A stretch of DNA of 34,684 nucleotides from Haloarculaceae archaeon (lineage in GTDB: Archaea > Halobacteriota > Halobacteria > Halobacteriales > Haloarculaceae): positions 1 through 34,684 of the forward strand of contig SKTU01000018.1 of the NCBI GenBank assembly GCA_007122455.1. The letters run 5' to 3'. The position numbers were made by a program, and so were the translations under genes. The number at the start of each line of letters is the position of its first letter. The first letter of the stretch is position 1. Under the pieces are notes generated by a model. It did not search any database and was not told the DNA's origin. It was given only the letters and a program-made list of their open reading frames with translations. Shown piece after piece: positions 1-7,854 of the stretch.

Positions 1-1163
1 CAATCATGGGCGCGGCAGCCTTCGTGATGGCGTCCATTCTCGGCATCGGCTACGTCAACGTCATCATCGCCGGACTCGTCCCCGCCTTCATCTTCTACGC
101 CTCCGCCGTCGTCGCCGTCCACTACATCACCGTCAACGAACTCCAGGGCCGTAAGATGGTCGACATGCGGGAATACCTGGACTCGAACCTCACCACCGCC
201 GAAGTGTGGTACGAGTCAATCCGGTTTCTGATTCCCTTCGGCGCGCTGATCTACACCCTCGGGATCGCCCGATGGACCGTCACGACCGCCGCCTTCTGGA
301 CCGTCGTCCTGATGCTACTCACCGGCTACGGCTTCCCGCTCGCGAAGACGTTCTACGAGGACGGCGCCGGAGAACTCCGCGCCGAATTCCGCAGCGTGAC
401 CGGTTCGACCCTCGACGGATTCAAATACGGGGCCGTCACGATGGCTCCGATCGCGATCGTCGTCGGTGCCATCAACGGGATCGTCGACTTGCTGGTCGTC
501 TCGGGGATCCCCGGAAAGATCGCCCTGGCCCTGCTCGGTCTGTCGGCCGGCATCCTGGCGCTGGCCGTCGTCCTCGCGATGGTCGTCTGTATCATCCTGG
601 GGCTGGGGATGCCGACGGTGGCGGCCTACGTTATCGTCGCGTTCCTGATCGCTCCGGCGTTGACCAGTCAGTTCGGCGTGACCCAGCTGGCTGCGCACTA
701 CTTCGTGTTCTACGCGGCGATGCTGTCGGGGCTGACGCCACCGATCGCCGTCGCCGTCGTCGTCGCCAGCGGGATCGCGTCTGCGAACTTCTGGGGCACC
801 TGTTATAAGGCCCTCAAGATCTCGGTCGTGCTGTTCATCCTTCCGTTCGGGTTCATCTACAACCCCGAACTGACGATCGCCGAGTTCACCGTCGAGCGGC
901 TGTGGTCGACCGTAATCGCTTTCGGCGGCGCAATCGTCGTCACTCACGGACTGAACTACTTCCGCAAGCCCGTCGAGAGCTTCGTTGCGAACCTGGGCAT
1001 CCGGCTGGTCTACTTCGTGCTCGGCTTCGTCGCCATCGTCTTCCCACAGACCGAACTGCGAGTCGGCGCGTTCGTCCTCGGCGCACTGATGATGGTCGTC
1101 CACCGGTACATGGTCGGAAGCCGGGCGGGAATTCCCGCTAGCACGGCTACGCCGGAGGACTGA
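1..1163 (+). CDS. TRAP transporter membrane fusion protein (DctM-like part), 5' truncated
   Basis: The reading frame is open from the left edge, so the true start lies outside the window; about 387 residues are visible. It is almost entirely membrane segments. The visible motif GLGMPTVAAYVI and the following segment with SGLTPPIAVAVVVASGIA are typical of the large DctM-type permease of TRAP transporters, the secondary carriers that import organic acids using an extracytoplasmic binding protein. The layout resembles the 4TM/12TM fused permease class. After the DctM core there is an extra C-terminal segment of roughly 90 residues with two or three more hydrophobic helices, as seen in fused TRAP permeases. 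The binding protein would be expected upstream, outside the window. The substrate cannot be read from the sequence. Confidence 0.9.
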   Translation, partial: IMGAAAFVMASILGIGYVNVIIAGLVPAFIFYASAVVAVHYITVNELQGRKMVDMREYLDSNLTTAEVWYESIRFLIPFGALIYTLGIARWTVTTAAFWTVVLMLLTGYGFPLAKTFYEDGAGELRAEFRSVTGSTLDGFKYGAVTMAPIAIVVGAINGIVDLLVVSGIPGKIALALLGLSAGILALAVVLAMVVCIILGLGMPTVAAYVIVAFLIAPALTSQFGVTQLAAHYFVFYAAMLSGLTPPIAVAVVVASGIASANFWGTCYKALKISVVLFILPFGFIYNPELTIAEFTVERLWSTVIAFGGAIVVTHGLNYFRKPVESFVANLGIRLVYFVLGFVAIVFPQTELRVGAFVLGALMMVVHRYMVGSRAGIPASTATPED

Positions 1164-1330
1164 CCGGCAACCATCTTTCGGCGACCGTTATCTGGATCGC
1201 GAATCGTTGCTCTCTCACGCGAACAGTACCACGTCACCGTCCAACCTCATCGCCGAATCGACCGGGATCACCACGGAGGGCTCGAAACGATCGCGACGGG
1301 GACTACGTGCGCGAAGGCGTCGAGCGGTAG

Positions 1331-1891
1331 TCACGATAGCTCCGCGACGGCCTCGCTGAGCGTTTCGCGACGTCTCGTGTCCGTCGGCATCGCGTCGGGG
1401 GCGAACCACGCGGCCGCGCTGATCTCGTCGTCGGGATCGCTGACCGTCGGCTCGGGGGCCGTCGAGCTGGCTTTAAATATCGGAACGACGCCCCACGTGG
1501 CGTATCGGCCGCTCTCGATGGTGACGCGGTTGAGCATCGCCAGCCCGTCGTATTCGGCTTCGATCCCCGCCTCCTCGGCGAGTTCCCGACGGGCGGTTTC
1601 CGGGAACGTCTCGCCGGTTTCGATCCCGCCGCCGGGAAGCACCCACATGTCGACCCCCTCGTGACGAACCAGGAGGAGCTCGCCGGCCGGATTCGTGACG
1701 AGCGTGTGAACGCCGTACGGAGCCCCCGTCCGTCGAACGCGCTCTGCGAGCGTGCGAAACCGAGATCGGGGAACGTCGGTCGCGTAGTCGCGTTCCAGGT
1801 AGCCGTCGTAGGCCGTTGCGGTTCGGTGGTACACCTGTTCGGCGCGCTGGTCGGCCTCGTCGGCGAGAAACCAGAGCCGGTTCACCGACAT
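1331..1891 (-). CDS. NUDIX hydrolase
   Basis: 186 residues. A complete Nudix box spans residues 88-110 (G, five residues, E, seven residues, then RELAEEAGI), the Mg-binding catalytic helix of enzymes that hydrolyse nucleoside diphosphates linked to another moiety. The preceding strand MWVLPGGG is also typical. An N-terminal helical part of about 55 residues (LWFLADEADQRAEQ) is common in haloarchaeal members. The frame stays open to an ATG at 1969, which would add 26 residues; I prefer 1891 because conserved-looking sequence begins just after it, but neither start has a clear promoter box. It lies downstream of the HTH regulator on the same strand. The substrate is unknown. Confidence 0.88.
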   Translation of the reverse strand: MSVNRLWFLADEADQRAEQVYHRTATAYDGYLERDYATDVPRSRFRTLAERVRRTGAPYGVHTLVTNPAGELLLVRHEGVDMWVLPGGGIETGETFPETARRELAEEAGIEAEYDGLAMLNRVTIESGRYATWGVVPIFKASSTAPEPTVSDPDDEISAAAWFAPDAMPTDTRRRETLSEAVAELS

Positions 1892-2018
1892 CGGTGCGGT
1901 GATTTCCGTGGGGAACCGTTCGTCTGCGGTCGATCGATGGAGATCGAATATCGAGTCATGTGTTGGCATACAGCTCGATGGCTGAAGAACGGTTCGGTAG
2001 GGCGCGACGACGATTCAA

Positions 2019-2657
2019 CTATTCGACGTTGTGTTCGACGAGGTTCTTCACGCCACGCCGGAAGCGCTCGGAGGCGGAGCTCTCGGAAACCCCGAGCCGA
2101 CCGGCGAGTCCCGCGAGCGTCGATTCTCGTGGAATCTCGAGATAGCCACACTCGACTGCCTCGAGCAGCGTCTCGCGCTGGGCATCCGTCAGCGTCGAGC
2201 GACCCCTGCGGCGCTCGGTGGCGTGTTCGTACAGCCGCTCGAACCGAAAGTCGATCTCGTGGTCGCGACAGAACTGATAGATGTGCTCGTAGGCCTCCCG
2301 ATCGGGGAACAGCACCTGCGCGAACCACCCGTCGTTCGTTCCGACGGACTCCTGAAGAACGGCTCCGACCCGGATGTACTCCTGTACGAGGCTCTGTTCG
2401 GCCCCGTCGGGAGTGTAATCCACACGGTAGAGGCGTCGCTCGCCGAGATCGACGAGCACGATCGGATTCTCCAGGTACGGATCGTCACCGATCGCCGCGT
2501 CGACGCAGTCGAAATCGTCGCTGGTGATCCAGGCGATCGTCTGTGTCAGACCGTTCTCCCGGGAGTAGGTCTCCTCCCACTCGATTCTGATGTCCGGAAT
2601 GCGGTGTAGCGCCTCGCCGAACAGCGGGTGATCGATGGTGAATTCGGCTATGAGCAT
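2019..2657 (-). CDS. Bat-type helix-turn-helix regulator (HTH_10 family)
   Basis: 212 residues. The last 55 residues (LTDAQRETLLEAVECGYLEIPR, then LAGRLGVSESSASERFRRGVKNL) form the HTH_10 domain of bacterio-opsin activator-like transcription factors, a large haloarchaeal family. The first 150 residues resemble the sensory/association domain that precedes this HTH in the family; no heme or metal motif is evident. The stop codon is 127 bases from the preferred start of the NUDIX gene. A TATA-like tract at 2694-2705 lies upstream, about 43 bases from the ATG. The target genes and ligand cannot be inferred. Confidence 0.88.
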   Translation of the reverse strand: MLIAEFTIDHPLFGEALHRIPDIRIEWEETYSRENGLTQTIAWITSDDFDCVDAAIGDDPYLENPIVLVDLGERRLYRVDYTPDGAEQSLVQEYIRVGAVLQESVGTNDGWFAQVLFPDREAYEHIYQFCRDHEIDFRFERLYEHATERRRGRSTLTDAQRETLLEAVECGYLEIPRESTLAGLAGRLGVSESSASERFRRGVKNLVEHNVE

Positions 2658-2693
2658 TGGAGATCGTTCGCCCGATGAAATAATCCTCGAGGA

Positions 2694-2705
2694 CTAATAT
2701 AAAAC
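2694..2705 (-). promoter_or_regulatory. TATA-like element before the HTH_10 regulator
   Basis: The AT-rich tract ctaatataaaac stands out in a 151-base divergent intergenic region. Read on the minus strand it gives GTTTTATATTAG, a good archaeal TATA element, centred about 43 bases before the ATG at 2657. It implies a 5' leader of about 15 bases. Confidence 0.45.
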
Positions 2706-2808
2706 ACCGCAATATTTCGGCTAGCAACTGATCTGTCCGTCTCTCTCGAATATCACCGATGGTTTCGATTTCCCGTCCCGACCCCGCTGACCAGTTCACG
2801 ATCGTTCC

Positions 2809-3138
2809 ATGATCCGCAACGACGACCCGGAGGCGCTCGATCGAATGTTCGACGCCCTCAGCCACCCGCTCCGTCGTCGCGTTCTCATGCTCGCCTACAG
2901 GAACGCGACCCGGGACGACCAGTTCCCCGTCGAGGAAATCGAAACCGAAAACGACGACGTCGAACAGTTCGCAAACGAACTGTACCACATCCACCTCCCG
3001 AAACTCGACGACGAGGAATACATCGAATGGGATAGGGACAGTAACTCGATCCGACGGGGACCGGCGTTCGACGACGTCGAACCGCTGCTTCGGCTGATGG
3101 ACGACAACCAGGACGAGCTCCCCGAGGAGTGGCCGTAG
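2809..3138 (+). CDS. Small winged-helix protein, DUF7344-like
   Basis: 109 residues. The start LDRMFDALSHPLRRRVLML is the ArsR-like winged-helix opening typical of the many haloarchaeal small regulators grouped under DUF7344. The second part (ELYHIHLPKLDDEEYIEWDRDSNSIRRGP) matches the recognition helix and wing pattern, in which an HxHLPKL motif precedes the wing. It likely acts as a DNA-binding regulator or phosphate-response-type protein of the family; the target is unknown. It is divergent from the HTH_10 gene and separated by 151 bases. Confidence 0.8.
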   Translation: MIRNDDPEALDRMFDALSHPLRRRVLMLAYRNATRDDQFPVEEIETENDDVEQFANELYHIHLPKLDDEEYIEWDRDSNSIRRGPAFDDVEPLLRLMDDNQDELPEEWP

Positions 3139-3225
3139 TCGTCGACGTCCGCGGAGATGTTCCGGTTTCGATCGCCCGTCGGTCGGAAACGACGGCCTTT
3201 TTCAGTATCGGCGAGAAGACGAGAT

Positions 3226-3432
3226 ATGGCATTCGAAAAGGGCGATCGCGTCGTCCTGCATGACGAACACAGCGAGTACGACGGGGAGACCGGCGAGATC
3301 TCACAGGTCTCCGAAACGATGTTCGGCGATGCGACCTACATCGTCCAGTTCGAGGAGGGACAGGAAGCCGGCATCGCCGAAGACGCGCTCGAACCGGCGA
3401 GCGAAGACGACGAAGACGAAGACGAGGAGTAG
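3226..3432 (+). CDS. Small acidic SH3-like protein, conserved in haloarchaea
   Basis: 68 residues. The pattern FEKGDRVVLHDEHSEYDGETG, followed by TYIVQFEEGQEAGI, suggests a small beta-barrel of the SH3/KOW type, then a tail of almost only D and E. I recognise the general type but not a characterised function. The ATG at 3226 is chosen because the upstream in-frame extension (from 3157) is arginine-rich and unlike a haloarchaeal protein. It is followed after four bases by the next gene, so the two are probably co-transcribed. Confidence 0.7.
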   Translation: MAFEKGDRVVLHDEHSEYDGETGEISQVSETMFGDATYIVQFEEGQEAGIAEDALEPASEDDEDEDEE

Positions 3433-3436
3433 TCCC

Positions 3437-3871
3437 GTGAGCGCCGTCCCGTTCCACTACGTCGATCTCCGAACGTTCTGCTACGAGACGGAGGACGAGC
3501 AACGGGTCGAGGCGGCGCTTCGGACGTTTCTCCCCGACGACGTCGAAATCGAGCGCGAGGTGTCGGAAGGACACCACGGCGACCGGATCCTCGTTCTGTC
3601 GATCAGGTTGGAGCGCGCCGACGAGGTGCGTCACGTGCTCGGCGAACTGGCGACACTGGAGTCGTTCGATCGGCTGCTCGAGGAGCTCGACGATCGGATC
3701 GACGACAACTGCGCGCTGTTCCTTCAACTCGACAAGCAGGCCGCTTATAAGGGCCACGTCGAACTCGGATCGGGCCTGATGCTCCGCGCGAAGGTCGAGG
3801 CGTATCCGGCGAAAAAAGAGCACGCGGTCGAGAACGCCCGGGAAGCGCTCGAGGCGCTGGCGGCGTCCTAA
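3437..3871 (+). CDS. RNA-binding domain protein (PF01877-like)
   Basis: 144 residues from a GTG start. The sequence VDLRTFCYETEDEQRVEAAL, then EREVSEGHHGDRILVLSIRL and the end segment with LFLQLDKQAAYKGHVEL match the archaeal RNA-binding family formerly DUF54, a small ribosomal-L5-like fold. GTG at 3437 follows the previous stop by four bases, and a GAGGAG at 3424-3429 provides a suitable Shine-Dalgarno match, which decides the start. Role: probably RNA metabolism; no specific partner can be named. Confidence 0.85.
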   Translation: MSAVPFHYVDLRTFCYETEDEQRVEAALRTFLPDDVEIEREVSEGHHGDRILVLSIRLERADEVRHVLGELATLESFDRLLEELDDRIDDNCALFLQLDKQAAYKGHVELGSGLMLRAKVEAYPAKKEHAVENAREALEALAAS

Positions 3872-3876
3872 TCCGG

Positions 3877-5175
3877 TCAGCGATCCCCGCGGAGCTCGTT
3901 CATGTGGTCGATACGGCGCTGGAGCAGCGCCGCCGTTCCGATGTCGTGGCGGGCCCGGAGCCCCTCCTCGCCGGCTCGTGAGAGCGCGGCTTCGGCGATC
4001 GCCTCCGCGTCAGCGATCGTGTCGGCGATCCCGACGACGGCGAACGATCGGGACGTGGTCGTGTAGATGCCGTCTTCGCGGGCGTCGACGCTCGCGTAAA
4101 ACAGCCGAGCGTCACCGGCAGATTCGGCGTCGATCTCGATCGAAGCGCCGGCTTCCGGGTCGGTCGGGTAGCCCGCCGGAACCGCGTACTTGCAGACGGT
4201 CGCCTGCTCGGAGAACTGGAGTTCGGGGAGTTCCTCGCCGTCGCGGGCCGCTCGAAGCACGGAGACGAAATCGGTATCCAACACCGGGAGCGTGTTCATC
4301 GCCTCCGGATCGCCGAACCGGGCGTTGAACTCGATCACCTTCGGTCCGTCCGCGGTGAGCATGAACTGCCCGTAGAGGATACCTCTGTAGGCCGGCATCG
4401 CGTCGACGACGCGCTCGAGTATCTCGACTGCGGCGTCGTAATCCGCTTCCGACATGAACGGGAGTTCGAACGTCGCGTCGCTGTAGGACCCCATTCCGCC
4501 GGTGTTCGGTCCCTCGTCGCCCTCGTAGGCGCGCTTGTGGTCCTGGACCGCCGGCGACGTGCGAACGGTTCCGTTGGCGACGAACGCCTGGACGGTGAAC
4601 TCCTCGCCGACGAGTCGCTCCTCGAGCACGAACGCGTCGTAGTCGCCGCCGAGGACGTAGTCGATCCCCTCCACCTTCGTGATCTGGTCACCGGTGACGC
4701 GGACGCCCTTTCCGCCGGTGAGTCCGCGAGGCTTGATCGCTAAGTCGCCGTCGTACTCGCGGATGTAGTCGGCGGCCGCGTCCGGATCGTCGAACGTCTC
4801 GAACGTCGGGCACCCGGGGATCCCGTGTTCGGCCATGAACTCCCGCTGAAACGCCTTATCCGTCTCGATGCGAGCCTCGGCTTCGCGCGGGCCGAACGCG
4901 TAGACGCCGGCCGACTCGAGCGCGTCCGAGACGCCGGCGTTCAGCGCTGACTCCGGACCGATCACGGCGAGCGTTGCGCCGACGGATTCCGCGTAGTCGA
5001 TGATTCCCGACGCGTCCGTCTCCTCGATCGTCTCGAACCCCGTCGCGAGTTCGACGATACCGGGGTTGCGGTTCGACGCACAGGCAAACAGCGTCGCGTC
5101 CGCCGACTCGGAAACGGCGTGGGCGATGGCGTGTTCGCGGCCGCCGCCGCCGATCAGCAGCACGGTTTCGGTCAT
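3877..5175 (-). CDS. purD: Phosphoribosylamine--glycine ligase
   Basis: 432 residues, the usual length for GAR synthetase. It joins phosphoribosylamine and glycine using ATP in the second step of purine synthesis. It opens with VLLIGGGGREHAIAHAV, the N-terminal PurD signature, followed by an ATP-grasp core with KPRGLTGGKGVRVT, then NTGGMGSYSDATF and a C-terminal part with IEFNARFGDPEAM, all hallmark motifs. ATG at 5175 is chosen since MTETVLLIGG is the natural N-terminus. It converges with the RNA-binding gene (five bases between stops). The 70 bases upstream contain a 16-base palindrome. Confidence 0.97.
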   Translation of the reverse strand: MTETVLLIGGGGREHAIAHAVSESADATLFACASNRNPGIVELATGFETIEETDASGIIDYAESVGATLAVIGPESALNAGVSDALESAGVYAFGPREAEARIETDKAFQREFMAEHGIPGCPTFETFDDPDAAADYIREYDGDLAIKPRGLTGGKGVRVTGDQITKVEGIDYVLGGDYDAFVLEERLVGEEFTVQAFVANGTVRTSPAVQDHKRAYEGDEGPNTGGMGSYSDATFELPFMSEADYDAAVEILERVVDAMPAYRGILYGQFMLTADGPKVIEFNARFGDPEAMNTLPVLDTDFVSVLRAARDGEELPELQFSEQATVCKYAVPAGYPTDPEAGASIEIDAESAGDARLFYASVDAREDGIYTTTSRSFAVVGIADTIADAEAIAEAALSRAGEEGLRARHDIGTAALLQRRIDHMNELRGDR

Positions 5176-5230
5176 GCGCGAGTTAGAGTTACATAGAAGT
5201 GTAAGCGTTGTCCTTCCCAGCCGATCGCCT

Positions 5231-5246
5231 GTACACGTTCGTGTAC
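5231..5246. promoter_or_regulatory. Perfect palindrome between acyl-CoA synthetase and purD
   Basis: GTACACG-TT-CGTGTAC has two perfect 7-base arms around a 2-base centre. It ends on the first base of the acyl-CoA synthetase stop codon (5246-5248 in plus coordinates) and begins 56 bases upstream of the purD ATG. The tight two-base centre favours a dimeric protein operator over an RNA hairpin, but a terminator role for the upstream gene cannot be excluded. Confidence 0.45.
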
Positions 5247-6913
5247 TATTCGAACCGTTCCTCGAGCGACGCCCGCCTGACCTTTCCGGTCGAGGTCTTC
5301 GGGAGCTCCTCGAGGAACTCGATCTCACGGGGGTACTCGTACTGGGCGAGCCGACTCCGGACGTGACTCCGCAGTTCGGCACGGAGTCCCTCGTCCGGAT
5401 TGACGCCGGCAGCGGCTTTGACGAACGCCTTCGGAACTTCGCCGCGCTCCTCGTCCGGAATGCCGATGACGCCGGCGTCGGCGACCGACTCGTGGCTGGC
5501 GAGACACTCCTCGATCTCCGTGGGGCCGATCCGGTATCCGGCCGAGATGATGACGTCGTCCTTTCGGCTCTCGAAGGCGAGATAGCCGTCCTCGTCCATC
5601 CATCCGAGGTCCTCCGTCAGGAGCCAGCCGTTTCGCACCTTCGCGTCGGTCCGATCGGGCTTGTTCCAGTATCCCGCAAAACAGACCGGGTCCTTCTCGT
5701 ACCGGACGGCGATCTCCCCGACGTCGCCGGTTGGAACCGTCGCCTCGGCCGTCCGGGGGTCGACGATCGCGATCTCGTGACCGGGGCCGGCGGGGCCGAC
5801 CATTCCCTCGCGGAACTCCGTGAGCGCGGTACAGTCTCCGGCGAGCATGTTCGCCTCCGTTTGGCCGTACCCCTCGTGAACTGCCACCCCGTCGAAGACG
5901 TCGACGGCCCACTCGACGATGCTCTCGCCGAGGGCTTCGCCGCCGGCCGCGATCGTCCGGAGCGATCCGACGTCGGCCCTCGGCGCTTCGACCTGCATCA
6001 TCATCCGCAGGGCCGTCGGCGGTGCGAAGAAGTTCGTAACGTCGTACTCCGCGAGGATCCGGAACGCCGTCCGCGGATCGAACGAACCGCCGTTGTACGC
6101 GACGGCTTCCCTCCCGTAGTACATCGCCGGGAACACCACGTCGAAAAGCGCCGCGATCCACGCCCACTCGGCGGGCGTCCAGTAGACGTCCCCGTCCCGG
6201 AGATCCATGTTCCCGAACGTGGTCACGAAGAGCGGCAGGTGGCCGAGTATGGTCCGATGGACGTGTCTGACGCCCTTCGGATCGCCGGTCGTCCCGGACG
6301 TGTAAATGAGCACGAGATCGTCCTCGGCGGCGGTGTCGGCGACGTCGAACGCCGTCGACCGATCGTCGATCGACGGCCAGAAGCGTCGCTCTTCGGCGTC
6401 CGGCTCGACGTCACCGACGAGGAGTGTCGTCTCCAGCGCCGAGAGTGAGTCGCGGGCCGCTCTGAAATCGTCGACGTTCGACTCGTCGACGACCGCGGCG
6501 ACGGCGCCCGCGTCCTCGAGTCGGTAGGCGATCGCGTCCGGACCGAACAGCGTGCTCAGCGGCACCGACACCGCGCCGAGCTTCCAGCAGGCGAGGTGGG
6601 TGATCACCGTTTCGGGGCGCTGGGGTGCGTTGATCCCGACGCGGTCGCCCCGCTCGACGCCACCGGCTTCGAGGTAGTTCGCCAGCCGGTTGGTGGCGTC
6701 CCGCAGCTCCCCGTACGTGTACGCGTCCGTCGTTCCGTCGGCCGCCTCGTATCGAAGCGCCGTTCGACCGTCACCGGCCCACCGGTCGCAGACGTACGTC
6801 GCGACGTTGAATCGATCGGGGACGTCCCACTCGAAGGAGTCGACGAGCTCGTCGTAGCTTTCAAACTCCCGCTCGTAGAAGTGGTACGCGTCGAGACGCG
6901 GGACCGCAGTCAC
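5246..6913 (-). CDS. AMP-forming acyl-CoA synthetase
   Basis: 555 residues. It belongs to the ANL superfamily, activating a carboxylic acid with ATP to acyl-AMP and then acyl-CoA. The P-loop YTSGTTGDPKG is at residues 204-214, the middle motif GYGQTEANMLAG follows, and the C-terminal catalytic lysine in KTSTGKVRR is K544. The sequence is closest to the medium-chain/acetyl-CoA synthetase-like group; substrate chain length is not readable. The start is a GTG at 6913, since a stop (TGA) lies three codons upstream in frame and no ATG is available. It reads toward purD. An inverted repeat overlaps the start. Confidence 0.93.
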   Translation of the reverse strand: MTAVPRLDAYHFYEREFESYDELVDSFEWDVPDRFNVATYVCDRWAGDGRTALRYEAADGTTDAYTYGELRDATNRLANYLEAGGVERGDRVGINAPQRPETVITHLACWKLGAVSVPLSTLFGPDAIAYRLEDAGAVAAVVDESNVDDFRAARDSLSALETTLLVGDVEPDAEERRFWPSIDDRSTAFDVADTAAEDDLVLIYTSGTTGDPKGVRHVHRTILGHLPLFVTTFGNMDLRDGDVYWTPAEWAWIAALFDVVFPAMYYGREAVAYNGGSFDPRTAFRILAEYDVTNFFAPPTALRMMMQVEAPRADVGSLRTIAAGGEALGESIVEWAVDVFDGVAVHEGYGQTEANMLAGDCTALTEFREGMVGPAGPGHEIAIVDPRTAEATVPTGDVGEIAVRYEKDPVCFAGYWNKPDRTDAKVRNGWLLTEDLGWMDEDGYLAFESRKDDVIISAGYRIGPTEIEECLASHESVADAGVIGIPDEERGEVPKAFVKAAAGVNPDEGLRAELRSHVRSRLAQYEYPREIEFLEELPKTSTGKVRRASLEERFE

Positions 6914-6939
6914 GTTCGATCACCGGTCTCGGTCGAACG
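6913..6939. repeat. Inverted repeat over the start of the acyl-CoA synthetase gene
   Basis: CGTTCGA (6913-6919) is mirrored by TCGAACG (6933-6939), with 13 bases between. A further CGTTCGA lies at 6961-6967. The repeat sits where a leaderless promoter or an operator would act on the gene starting at 6913. Confidence 0.35.
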
Positions 6940-7005
6940 CACCGGCGTGGTCGTTGTCATCGTTCGACAAGACTGGGTGGAAGCGGGAAAAACCTCTCGG
7001 CGGAT

Positions 7006-7767
7006 TTACTCCTGCTCGACGAACTCGACGCCGACCGACAGATCCCAGACGAGGCCGTACTCCCCGGTTCGTCGCTCCTCACAGATGCCGTTCACCGACT
7101 GGGCGCCCTCGTGGGAACCGTTCCACGTGACCAAATATCGGTCGGTTTCGAGATCCGTACCCGACTCGACCGTTCCACCTACGCGGGGGAACCGGCCCGC
7201 CTGTCCGTCCGCCAGCGAGACGACACTCTCGCCGTCGCCGGCGGTGAACGCCGCACCTTCCTGAAGATCGCCGGCGGTGAGCCGGACGCCGGCAGTCAGG
7301 TTGACGAGATTCAGTTCCAGTCCCGGACGCTGGTCCGTACTGGCGGCCACCCACAGCCAGTGGTGGTACCGATCGTCGTCGGTCCGGTAGATCGCGACGC
7401 AGGCGTCCTGAACGAACGCCACGGCCTCCGAATCGATGGGCTGGGGATCCAGCGTCGCCGCGGCGGTGTCGTCGGGTCGTGGTGTCTCGGGCGCGAACTG
7501 GTGGGTGAACGCGGCGACGAACTCCCCTCGTCGGTCCGCCTCGATCCCCCAGACCCCGCTCTCGCCGTAGCGGCCCTCCATCTCCTCGACGTACGACTCG
7601 AAGGCGTCCTCGTCGCGCTCAGCGTCGGACTGTGGCGACAGCTGCCAGCTCGTCGATCGATCGATCCGGGTTCGACGCTCCGTCACTCGACGCTCGACGC
7701 AGCCGGCCAACCCGCCGGCGATCAGCCCACCGGTGACCTGGAGGGCTCGCCTGCGTGACAGCTTCAT
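7006..7767 (-). CDS. Predicted Tat-exported lipoprotein of unknown function
   Basis: 253 residues. The N-terminus MKLSRRRALQVTGGLIAGGLAGC combines a twin-arginine motif with a hydrophobic stretch and a lipobox LAGC (lipid-anchored cysteine at residue 23), typical of haloarchaeal secreted lipoproteins. The mature part has no domain I recognise. It includes a patch with W and aromatic residues (YHHWLWVAAST) and ends in VWDLSVGVEFVEQE. ATG at 7767 is chosen for the signal peptide and because a TATA element lies 28 bases upstream. It is divergent from the YyaL-type gene. Confidence 0.8.
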   Translation of the reverse strand: MKLSRRRALQVTGGLIAGGLAGCVERRVTERRTRIDRSTSWQLSPQSDAERDEDAFESYVEEMEGRYGESGVWGIEADRRGEFVAAFTHQFAPETPRPDDTAAATLDPQPIDSEAVAFVQDACVAIYRTDDDRYHHWLWVAASTDQRPGLELNLVNLTAGVRLTAGDLQEGAAFTAGDGESVVSLADGQAGRFPRVGGTVESGTDLETDRYLVTWNGSHEGAQSVNGICEERRTGEYGLVWDLSVGVEFVEQE

Positions 7768-7787
7768 ATCCGCCCGGTAGAGCCGAC

Positions 7788-7800
7788 GGGTAAAATACCC
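7788..7800 (-). promoter_or_regulatory. Palindromic TATA element of the Tat lipoprotein gene
   Basis: GGGTAAAATACCC is a perfect palindrome (GGGTA-AAA-TACCC). Its centre lies 27-28 bases before the ATG at 7767, the right distance for a leaderless transcript. It lies in the 87-base region shared with the divergent YyaL-type gene. Confidence 0.55.
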
Positions 7801-7854
7801 GGCCATCCGTCCGAGAGCCACACCGCTTACCAGCGAGGAACCCCCATACGTACC

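Noticed and set aside
1215-1409. 64-codon minus-strand ORF after the NUDIX gene
   Set aside because: Its end (FEPSVVIPVDSAMRLDGDVVLFA region) looks a little protein-like, but the start is inside the NUDIX gene and the rest is arginine-rich; evidence is too weak for a gene or a remnant.
5000-6448. 482-codon open frame on the plus strand
   Set aside because: It is antisense to purD and the acyl-CoA synthetase, which have clear family motifs. Long antisense frames are common in GC-rich codon usage.
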